From Actinomycetota bacterium (GTDB lineage: Bacteria; Actinomycetota; Acidimicrobiia; Spongiisociales; UBA5794), in the NCBI GenBank assembly GCA_003648875.1, contig QMQC01000141.1:1-5616 (forward strand): DNA of 5,616 bases. Direction: 5' to 3'. The position numbers were made by a program, and so were the translations under genes. Below the pieces are notes generated by a model. It saw nothing but the letters and a program-made list of their open reading frames with translations, was not told the origin of the DNA and made no database searches. This document shows, one piece after another, positions 1 to 5,616 of this stretch. Positions within the stretch are counted from its first letter, which is position 1, and the number at the start of each line of letters is the position of its first letter.

Positions 1-17
1 CGTCCGACATCCGACTG

Positions 18-52
18 CGGACTGCGGACTGCGGACTGCGGACTGCGGACTG
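18..52. repeat. Perfect tandem repeat, 5 x CGGACTG
   Basis: Five identical, contiguous 7-bp copies lie at 18-24, 25-31, 32-38, 39-45 and 46-52. The unit at 11-17 differs by one base (CCGACTG), and the unit at 53-59 diverges into the 17-bp boundary element. Perfect identity within an otherwise degenerate array suggests recent expansion by slippage, so copy number may vary between strains (a VNTR candidate). Read on the minus strand, the unit is CAGTCCG. Confidence 0.95.
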
Positions 53-69
53 CGGAGAGCGCAGCGTTC
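53..69. repeat. 17-bp boundary element, copy 1
   Basis: The sequence CGGAGAGCGCAGCGTTC separates heptamer array A from array B. An identical copy lies at 132-148, offset by 79 bp in the same orientation. The element interrupts the 7-bp register: array B is shifted by 2 relative to array A. On the minus strand it reads GAACGCTGCGCTCTCCG and stands immediately ahead of a heptamer array in both cases, like a header of a repeat module. Confidence 0.9.
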
Positions 70-131
70 CGAATTCCGAATTCCGACTTCCGACATCCGA
101 ATTCCGACTTCGGACTTCGAACTTCGACCTT

Positions 132-148
132 CGGAGAGCGCAGCGTTC
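132..148. repeat. 17-bp boundary element, copy 2
   Basis: This is an exact direct copy of the element at 53-69. It ends four bases before the mdh stop codon (TAG, at 154-152 on the minus strand). In the mdh transcript it would be the first thing after the stop codon, followed by array B, then copy 1, then array A. It has no U-tract and no strong hairpin, so I do not call it a terminator. Confidence 0.9.
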
Positions 149-151
149 TGA

Positions 152-1087
152 CTAGAGATCAATCTCTTCCAGATCGGCGACCTTCTCTGCCACAGCGACA
201 GCTGCCTCCTTCAGAGCTGTCTCTTCCGCGTCGGTCAGGTCGATTTCGGAGACCTCGTTGACGCCGCTCTTGCCGAGCTTGGCAATCACGCCGAGGTATA
301 CGCCGTCGATGCCGTACTGCCCCTCCATCCAGGCGCAAACAGGCATCTCTGCGTTGCTGTCCTCAACGATGGCCCTGACCATCGAGGCAGCGGCCGCGGA
401 GGGTGCGTAATACGCAGAACCGGTCTTGAGGTAGGCAACGATCTCTGCCCCACCTTTGCGTGTTCTGTCGACGAGTTCATCGATCGTATCTGCGTCGAGA
501 GCACTGGAGAGCGGCTCACCACCAACCCTGCAAAGTGAGGGCACGGGCACCATCGTCTCACCGTGCGAGCCGAGCGTCACCGCCTCGACCGACAAGATGT
601 CGACGTCCGCGGCCTCTGAGATGAAATGGGCGAAGCGAGCGCTATCGAGCATGCCTGCCTGACCGAGAACCCTGTTCCTCGGGAAACCGGATACCTCAGC
701 TGCGAGCGTCGTCATCTGATCGAGTGGGTTCGTAACCACGATGATTACGGCGTTCGGGGAGTATCTGACGATCTCCTCAGTCACTGCTTTGACGATTCCG
801 GCGTTGACGCCGAGTAGATCCATGCGGCTCATGCCGGGCTTGCGAGGAAGACCAGCAGTGATCACAACAACATCGGAGTCGGCTGTGTCCGCATAGTCGT
901 TCGTTCCGGACACTTTGGTGCGGTAACCAAGCAGGGGACGGGACTGGTTCATGTCAAGTGCAAGACCCTGGGGAAGTCCTTCAACGATGTCGGTCATCAC
1001 GACTTCATCGACGATATCCCACTCAGCGATCCGCTGGGTGGTGGTGGAGCCGTACTTACCGGCGCCAACGACGGTTACTTTGCTCAT
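152..1087 (-). CDS. mdh: NAD-dependent malate dehydrogenase, LDH-like type
   Basis: The enzyme oxidises malate to oxaloacetate with NAD+ in the cytoplasm, as the last step of the TCA cycle. The product is 311 residues, normal for the lactate-dehydrogenase-like MDH group. Visible motifs are the dinucleotide loop GAGKYG (8-13); Asp33 after the second strand, which indicates NAD rather than NADP; the substrate loop PRKPGMSR with Arg82 and Arg88, an Arg where lactate dehydrogenases carry Gln; VTNP with Asn120; LDSAR with Asp148 and Arg151; and the catalytic His175 in GSHGETMVP. The start at 1087 is chosen because Met-Ser-Lys leads directly into the first strand, and AAGGAG lies 5 nt upstream. An in-frame GTG at 1171 would add 28 unrelated residues and falls in repeat DNA. 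The gene is last in the window, 144 nt after icd and directly followed by the heptamer array. The closest type I recall is the Chloroflexus-like MDH, not the roughly 330-residue Streptomyces enzyme. Confidence 0.96.
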   Translation of the reverse strand: MSKVTVVGAGKYGSTTTQRIAEWDIVDEVVMTDIVEGLPQGLALDMNQSRPLLGYRTKVSGTNDYADTADSDVVVITAGLPRKPGMSRMDLLGVNAGIVKAVTEEIVRYSPNAVIIVVTNPLDQMTTLAAEVSGFPRNRVLGQAGMLDSARFAHFISEAADVDILSVEAVTLGSHGETMVPVPSLCRVGGEPLSSALDADTIDELVDRTRKGGAEIVAYLKTGSAYYAPSAAAASMVRAIVEDSNAEMPVCAWMEGQYGIDGVYLGVIAKLGKSGVNEVSEIDLTDAEETALKEAAVAVAEKVADLEEIDL

Positions 1088-1092
1088 GAGCT

Positions 1093-1098
1093 CTCCTT
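1093..1098 (-). promoter_or_regulatory. Ribosome binding site of mdh
   Basis: AAGGAG on the minus strand ends 5 nt before the ATG at 1087-1085. It is a strong Shine-Dalgarno match and decides the start in favour of 1087 over the in-frame GTG at 1171, which has no comparable site. Confidence 0.8.
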
Positions 1099-1165
1099 GG
1101 AGATCGGAAGCTGTCGGGCCAAGGATACCGGCGCCGTTGTCCGTCAGGACTGTCGGACAGCGGCG

Positions 1166-1227
1166 GTTCACAGTTTTCAGTTCACAGTGGCGCGTCCGAG
1201 GCGAACTGTGAACTGTCGACTGTGAAC
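1166..1227. repeat. Heptamer-built imperfect palindrome between icd and mdh
   Basis: The left half (1166-1188) and right half (1203-1230) are runs of the same heptamer family in opposite orientation. On the plus strand the right half reads GAACTGT, GAACTGT, CGACTGT, GAACTTC. The halves pair as an outer 8-bp arm (1166-1173 with 1220-1227), a symmetrical 4x4 internal loop (1174-1177 against 1216-1219), a perfect 11-bp inner arm (1178-1188 with 1205-1215) and a 16-nt loop. All arms share one centre, at about 1196.5. The structure starts 4 nt past the icd stop codon. On the icd transcript the hairpin is followed by AAAACTG-type sequence rather than a U-run, so it is not a canonical intrinsic terminator. 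It could stabilise the icd 3' end, attenuate read-through into mdh, or be inert repeat DNA. Confidence 0.85.
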
Positions 1228-1231
1228 TTCC

Positions 1232-2434
<1,203 letters not shown>

Positions 2435-2440
2435 CAGGTT

Positions 2441-2444
2441 CTCC
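2441..2444 (-). promoter_or_regulatory. Ribosome binding site of icd
   Basis: GGAG on the minus strand stands 6 nt before the icd ATG, inside the 44-nt folD-icd gap. The rest of that gap is AT-richer than the genes and shows no convincing promoter or terminator, so icd may be co-transcribed with folD. Confidence 0.65.
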
Positions 2445-2478
2445 GTGTTCGCGTGTTGTGATTCATTTGCATTGAGTG

Positions 2479-3327
2479 TCAGTCAGAGGATGCGAGCCGC
2501 ACCGTGTTGGTGAGAAGCGACGCCCTCGTCATTGGTCCGACTCCGCCCGGCACAGGGGAGATGGCTGACGCCACCCGGGAAACCTCGTCAAATGCTACGT
2601 CACCGACGAGTCCATCGTCGGTTCGGTTCGTGCCCACGTCGATCACGACGGCGCCTGGCTTGACGTAGGTCGCATCGAACATGCCCGGGCGTCCAACTGC
2701 TGCAATGAGAATGTCCGCCTGGCGACAAATCGCCGGAAGGTCTGGGGTTCTCGAGTGTGCCTGGATCACGGTTGCGTCCGTGCCCTTCGTGCCGAGCATC
2801 AGCGCCATGGGTCGCCCGACGAGGAAGGATCGCCCAACCACGACAGCGATCTTCCCTGCCACATCGATCCCGTAGTAGTCGAGCATCGTCATGATGCCGG
2901 ATGGCGTTGCCGGTAACGGGCCTGGCTGGCCAAGGAGCAGCCTTCCGAGATTGAAGGGGTGGAGACCGTCTGCATCCTTGGTGGGCAGCACTCGTTCTAC
3001 TGCTGCCTCATCGTTCAGTCCAGAAGGGAGCGGTAACTGGACGATCATGCCTGTCACGTCCGGCCGTGAGTTCAGCTCATCGATCACCCCCAATACATCT
3101 TCCTGGGTGGCCGTTTCGGGGAGGCTGATGTCAATCGACTTGATCCCGACGGACTCAGCGTCCTTGTGCTTGTAGCCGACATATATGTGGCTCGCGGGGT
3201 CATCTCCCACAAGCAGGGTCGCAAGCCCGACCTCACGACCTCGCTCCGCCAGTTCGGCTACTTCATTTCGTATCCGCGCCTTGACGGCTGCAGCTACTTC
3301 CTTGCCCGAGATTATCTGTGCGCTCAA
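2479..3327 (-). CDS. folD: Bifunctional methylene-THF dehydrogenase / methenyl-THF cyclohydrolase
   Basis: The enzyme converts 5,10-methylene-THF to 5,10-methenyl-THF (NADP+ reduction) and then to 10-formyl-THF. This cytoplasmic product is the formyl donor for PurN and PurH, encoded just upstream. The length of 282 residues is normal. Visible motifs are Tyr49 and catalytic Lys53 in SHIYVGYKHK; VQLPLP (96-101, Gln97); KDADGLHPFNLGRL with Asp120; PATPSGI (139-145; Ala where PCTP is common); the nucleotide-binding segment VVVGRSFLVGRPMAL from 162; HSRT (191-194); and the C-terminal PVPGGVGPMTRASLL block (258-272). The start codon is TTG at 3327-3325, which overlaps the purH stop by 4 nt (TTGA). 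No in-frame ATG or GTG lies nearby and the N-terminus matches the family, so TTG is well supported. A weak GAGAGG lies 11 nt upstream. Translation probably depends on coupling to purH. Confidence 0.96.
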   Translation of the reverse strand: MSAQIISGKEVAAAVKARIRNEVAELAERGREVGLATLLVGDDPASHIYVGYKHKDAESVGIKSIDISLPETATQEDVLGVIDELNSRPDVTGMIVQLPLPSGLNDEAAVERVLPTKDADGLHPFNLGRLLLGQPGPLPATPSGIMTMLDYYGIDVAGKIAVVVGRSFLVGRPMALMLGTKGTDATVIQAHSRTPDLPAICRQADILIAAVGRPGMFDATYVKPGAVVIDVGTNRTDDGLVGDVAFDEVSRVASAISPVPGGVGPMTRASLLTNTVRLASSD

Positions 3328-4844
3328 TGTCTGAAATGCCTCTCTCGTGTGAACACCAACGCCACGTCGTGTTCAATCGCTGACTCGATGACCTCGTCGT
3401 CGCGCATCGAGCCTCCGGGTTCGATGATCGCGGTGACCCCTGCAGCTGCAAGCGCATCAGGTCCGTCTCGGAACGGGAAGAAGGCATCGGATGCACAGAC
3501 GGCACCCTTCACCCTGTCCCCAGCCCTGTCCAACGCACGTTCAGCCGCACCAACCCTGGATTGGTCTCCCGCTCCCACACCGATCGCTGCACCGTCCTTT
3601 ACCAGAACGATGGCGTTGGACTTCGTGTGCGCTGCGACGATCCATGCCAATTCGAGATCTGTCCTCTCCCGATCTGTCGGCTCTCTCGTCTTGGTCTCCC
3701 ATACCTCGGTTCCAGCGGTCACCGAGTCCCGGACCTGGACGAGGAACCCATCATCGACTGTGCGGATATCGAGGTCGAAATCGGATGGAGGTGGTGCGAT
3801 CAGCACCCTGAGGTTCTTCTTCTGAGCCATGATCGCCCTGGCCTCATCCGAGATCGATGCGGCGACAACGATCTCGACGAAGAACTCACTGATCGCCCTA
3901 GCTGTGGATCCGTCGAGCTCTCCGTTGCATGCGACGACTCCGCCGAATGCCGAGATCGGATCACAATTCCATGCCGTCGTGAACGCACCGGACATCGTGT
4001 CTGCATGTGCCACGCCACATGCATTCATGTGCTTGAGGATGGCCACTGATGTGTCGGGCAGATCACTCACCAACCGCCAAGCCGCATCTGCGTCTGCATA
4101 GTTGTTGAAGGACATCTCCTTGCCCTGGACCTGATCCGTCCGACTCCACCATCCATTGGTATCCGGTGCTGCGTACAGGGCCGCTGGTTGGTGTGGGTTC
4201 TCGCCATATCGCAACGATGCCTTGATCTCAAGAGGGAGAACAAGCTTGCCCTGGCCATCTCTCGAGTGGAGCCAGTTGACGATCGCCGCGTCGTACTGAG
4301 CGGTGCGAAAGAATGCCTCCCTGGCGAGCTCCGCCCGAAGTCCTGCCGTCGTGCCGCCCGTGTTGATCGCCTCGATGACATCGTCGTAGCGATCCGGGGA
4401 GACGACCACGGCAACCCACTCGTAGTTCTTGGCAGCGGCTCTGATGAGTGTCGGGCCACCTATGTCGATGTTCTCGATGGCAGTGGGGTTGTCCGCACCT
4501 GTCGCGATCGTGTCCTCGAACGGGTACAGGTTCGAGACGACGAGCTGAAACGTCTCGATGCCGAGTTCGATGAGGTCCTGGCGATGATCATCCTTGCCCA
4601 GATCCGCAAGGATCCCACCGTGGATGCGTGGGTGAAGGGTTTTCACCCTTCCGCCGAGCATCTCAGGTGCGCCTGTGACTTCTTCAACCCTCGTGACCGC
4701 GATTCCGGCGTCCTCCAGATGGGTTGCGGTGCCACCGGACGAGACGATCGTCACACCGTTGTCGACGAGCGACACGGCGAACGGAGTGAGACCTGTCTTG
4801 TCTGACACTGAGATGAGTGCTCTTCTTACCGCAATCTCTGTCAT
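3324..4844 (-). CDS. purH: Bifunctional AICAR formyltransferase / IMP cyclohydrolase
   Basis: The enzyme carries out the last two steps of de novo purine synthesis: AICAR plus 10-formyl-THF gives FAICAR, then ring closure gives IMP. It is a soluble enzyme. The product is 506 residues (E. coli about 529) and complete at both ends. The N-terminal cyclohydrolase domain, about residues 5-195, shows SVSDKTGL (12-19), KTLHP (68-72), HGGIL (75-79), NLYPF (105-109), IDIGGP (126-131) and AAAKN (136-140). The C-terminal transformylase domain shows LRYGENPHQ (211-219), Lys271-His272 in KHMNACG, DPISAFGG (295-302), ASDAFFPFRD (451-460) and the terminal RHFRH. Two local departures from the forms I remember are NACG where bacterial enzymes usually have NPCG, and GAGDQSR (424-430) where GAGQMSR is usual. 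The catalytic Lys-His pair is kept, so activity is expected. ATG overlaps the purN stop by one base (TGATG). AGGAGG stands 10 nt upstream. Confidence 0.97.
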   Translation of the reverse strand: MTEIAVRRALISVSDKTGLTPFAVSLVDNGVTIVSSGGTATHLEDAGIAVTRVEEVTGAPEMLGGRVKTLHPRIHGGILADLGKDDHRQDLIELGIETFQLVVSNLYPFEDTIATGADNPTAIENIDIGGPTLIRAAAKNYEWVAVVVSPDRYDDVIEAINTGGTTAGLRAELAREAFFRTAQYDAAIVNWLHSRDGQGKLVLPLEIKASLRYGENPHQPAALYAAPDTNGWWSRTDQVQGKEMSFNNYADADAAWRLVSDLPDTSVAILKHMNACGVAHADTMSGAFTTAWNCDPISAFGGVVACNGELDGSTARAISEFFVEIVVAASISDEARAIMAQKKNLRVLIAPPPSDFDLDIRTVDDGFLVQVRDSVTAGTEVWETKTREPTDRERTDLELAWIVAAHTKSNAIVLVKDGAAIGVGAGDQSRVGAAERALDRAGDRVKGAVCASDAFFPFRDGPDALAAAGVTAIIEPGGSMRDDEVIESAIEHDVALVFTRERHFRH

Positions 4845-5479
4845 CAGCCGACGGCCTCCTCAGGCATCCGGTCCCAGCGTACGTGTCTGCCCTGCACTGT
4901 CAGATTCCCTCGTGCGAACGCGGACACAGCGTCGGGGAGGAGTCGATGCTCGACGTCCTGTATTCGTCTGTGCAGAGATGTCTGGTCGTCGTCGGCCGCA
5001 ACCCGGACCGCTTCCTGGACGATGATCGGGCCGTGATCAACCTGCTCGTCAACGAAGTGGACGGTGACTCCTGTGAGCGTCACTCCGTATTCGATTGCAT
5101 TCTCGACTGCGTGGGCGCCAGGGAAGGCGGGGAGCAGAGCGGGGTGGACGTTGATGATCGCGGCCGGGAATCGTTTCATCGCGATCGGCGCAAGAATGCG
5201 CATGAACCCCGCAAGCACGAGACCTTTCGCGCCATGGCAATCGGCCACGTCACACAGGGCGCGTGTGAACGAACTCCGCGATTCGAAATCAGCCCACTCG
5301 ACGACTTTCGTGGATATGCCTGCATCCGCGGCCCTATCGAGTCCTCGCACGTCGGGCCGATCCGAGATGACGACGGCCACCACGTAATCCTGTGCAGCGT
5401 CCTGTGCGTCGATGAGTGCCTGCAGGTTGCTCCCACTGCCCGAAATGAGTACAGCGATGGGAAGCGGAGAATCGGTCAT
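4844..5479 (-). CDS. purN: Phosphoribosylglycinamide formyltransferase (GAR transformylase, 10-formyl-THF dependent)
   Basis: The enzyme transfers the formyl group of 10-formyl-THF to glycinamide ribonucleotide, the third step of purine synthesis, in the cytoplasm. Length is 211 residues against 212 in E. coli. Visible motifs are the phosphate-binding loop SGSGSNLQ (13-20), LAGFMRIL (89-96), and INVHPALLP with Asn110 and His112. Asp148 lies in VDEQVDHGP. These three match the catalytic Asn106, His108 and Asp144 of the E. coli enzyme. The start ATG at 5479 places the first strand where the family has it. GGAGG stands only 3 nt before the ATG, which is short for a Shine-Dalgarno, and a TAGAAT box lies 9 nt upstream. 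The gene is first of the purN-purH-folD cluster and ends in a one-base overlap with purH. Confidence 0.96.
   Translation of the reverse strand: MTDSPLPIAVLISGSGSNLQALIDAQDAAQDYVVAVVISDRPDVRGLDRAADAGISTKVVEWADFESRSSFTRALCDVADCHGAKGLVLAGFMRILAPIAMKRFPAAIINVHPALLPAFPGAHAVENAIEYGVTLTGVTVHFVDEQVDHGPIIVQEAVRVAADDDQTSLHRRIQDVEHRLLPDAVSAFARGNLTVQGRHVRWDRMPEEAVG
4855..4860 (-). promoter_or_regulatory. Ribosome binding site of purH inside purN
   Basis: AGGAGG on the minus strand lies within the last codons of purN, 10 nt before the purH ATG. Together with the TGATG stop/start overlap it supports termination-reinitiation coupling between purN and purH. Confidence 0.7.
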
Positions 5480-5488
5480 CGGCCTCCG

Positions 5489-5494
5489 ATTCTA
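5489..5494 (-). promoter_or_regulatory. Candidate -10 box (TAGAAT) for the purN-purH-folD unit
   Basis: TAGAAT on the minus strand ends 9 nt before the purN ATG. If used, transcription would start within about 3 nt of the ATG, giving a leaderless or nearly leaderless mRNA, a common arrangement in actinobacteria. That would also make the badly spaced GGAGG irrelevant. I see no good -35 hexamer at 16-18 nt upstream; CTGACA is about 28 nt away. The box could be chance. Confidence 0.25.
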
Positions 5495-5568
5495 ATGGTC
5501 TGTCGCAGATTTGGTGTCTGGGTGTCAGCGTGGCATCGGCGTCATCTGGCAAGGACGCACAACGAAGG

Positions 5569-5584
5569 CGCAGTCTGGACTGCG
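5569..5584. repeat. Short inverted repeat upstream of purN
   Basis: CGCAGTC (5569-5575) and GACTGCG (5578-5584) are exact reverse complements separated by 2 bases. As RNA this allows a 6-bp stem with a 4-nt loop. On the minus strand it is followed by a CCTTCGTT stretch, too weak a U-run for a confident terminator. The right arm includes GGACTGC, the same heptamer that is tandemly repeated at 19-53, which may or may not be coincidence. Confidence 0.5.
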
Positions 5585-5616
5585 TCGAGGCGGAGGACAC
5601 AGCCAGGGACGTCGAG

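Larger units (their letters stand above)
4..148. repeat. Composite heptamer (7-bp period) repeat array downstream of mdh
   Basis: This non-coding block begins three bases past the mdh stop codon. It consists almost entirely of 7-bp units. Array A (5-53) has CGACATC, CGACTGC and then five perfect GGACTGC copies (19-53). Array B (70-132) has CGAATTC, CGAATTC, CGACTTC, CGACATC, CGAATTC, CGACTTC, GGACTTC, GAACTTC and GACCTTC. Most units fit [CG][GA]A[CA]T[TG][CT]. Both arrays contain the variant CGACATC, inside an identical 11-bp stretch at 4-14 and 90-100. Each array is followed on the plus strand by the same 17-bp element. Array B contains three GAATTC palindromes (71-76, 78-83, 99-104) and one TTCGAA (116-121). 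A period of 7 is not a multiple of 3, which argues against coding. There are no unique spacers, so it is not a CRISPR array. Function is unknown; replication slippage of the perfect copies is plausible. Confidence 0.93.
5480..5616. other. Upstream edge region without a supported gene
   Basis: These 137 bases precede purN. On the minus strand two short frames run in from the window edge and stop at 5542 (24 codons) and 5525 (29 codons). Neither tail is recognisable, so whether an upstream gene ends here cannot be decided from this window. A short inverted repeat at 5569-5584 is the only clear structure besides the candidate -10 box. Confidence 0.5.

Noticed and set aside
4..148. CRISPR array
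   Set aside because: Units are 7 bp, contiguous and without unique spacers.
1122..1127. -10 box TATCCT upstream of mdh
   Set aside because: No -35 hexamer at acceptable spacing; the nearest, CTGACG, leaves only 14 bp. Too weak to list.
1088..1171. Upstream extension of mdh from an in-frame GTG at 1171, adding 28 residues
   Set aside because: The extra residues do not belong to the family, the GTG lies in the repeat palindrome, and the internal ATG at 1087 has a strong Shine-Dalgarno.
1166..1227. Intrinsic terminator of icd
   Set aside because: The hairpin is clear, but on the icd strand it is followed by an A-run and mixed sequence, not by a U-tract.
2435..2478. Separate promoter for icd in the folD-icd gap
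   Set aside because: CTGACA at the folD end is not followed by a convincing -10 at 16-18 bp.
3166..3825. 219-codon open frame on the plus strand, opposite folD/purH
   Set aside because: It is antisense to strongly conserved coding sequence, has no recognisable domain, and is explained by the codon bias of the real genes.
4188..4805. 205-codon open frame on the plus strand, opposite purH
   Set aside because: It is a shadow of purH with no family features and no ribosome binding context I could support.
5495..5616. Divergent plus-strand gene start running off the window edge
   Set aside because: The 40 open codons from ATG at 5495 give an Arg/Trp-rich product with no recognisable feature and no Shine-Dalgarno I could support.

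Overview
The window looks like chromosomal core-metabolism DNA from a moderately GC-rich bacterium. The gene order purN-purH-folD-(icd)-mdh and the protein sequences suggest an actinomycete-related lineage. My best guess is an uncultured Acidimicrobiia-like member of Actinomycetota rather than Streptomyces or Mycobacterium; this is inference without a database search. All five genes are on the minus strand, so transcription runs from high to low coordinates, and gene density is high.

Layout in the direction of transcription: 5616-5480 is a short leader with no gene I can support. It holds a small inverted repeat and a possible -10 box immediately before purN. Then come purN (5479-4844), purH (4844-3324) and folD (3327-2479). 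These are joined by a 1-nt and a 4-nt overlap, so they are almost certainly one translationally coupled unit. A 44-nt gap with a ribosome binding site leads to icd (2434-1232). A 144-nt gap with a repeat-built palindrome leads to mdh (1087-152). Immediately after the mdh stop, positions 148-4 are filled by a composite array of 7-bp repeats.

Functionally, FolD supplies 10-formyl-tetrahydrofolate, the one-carbon donor used twice in purine synthesis, by PurN (GAR to FGAR) and by PurH (AICAR to FAICAR, then IMP). Icd and Mdh are two TCA-cycle dehydrogenases. Icd carries the residues for NADP+ and is of the E. coli homodimeric type. Mdh carries an NAD+-type aspartate and is of the lactate-dehydrogenase-like type. 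Icd and FolD are both expected NADPH sources.

The five enzymes look intact and ordinary. The unusual part is the non-coding DNA. Both intergenic regions flanking mdh contain degenerate heptamers of one family (approximately [CG][GA]A[CA]T[TG][CT]). Downstream of mdh they form two direct arrays punctuated by two identical 17-bp elements. Upstream of mdh they stand in opposite orientations and form a 62-bp imperfect palindrome. This is the only candidate I see for something little described.
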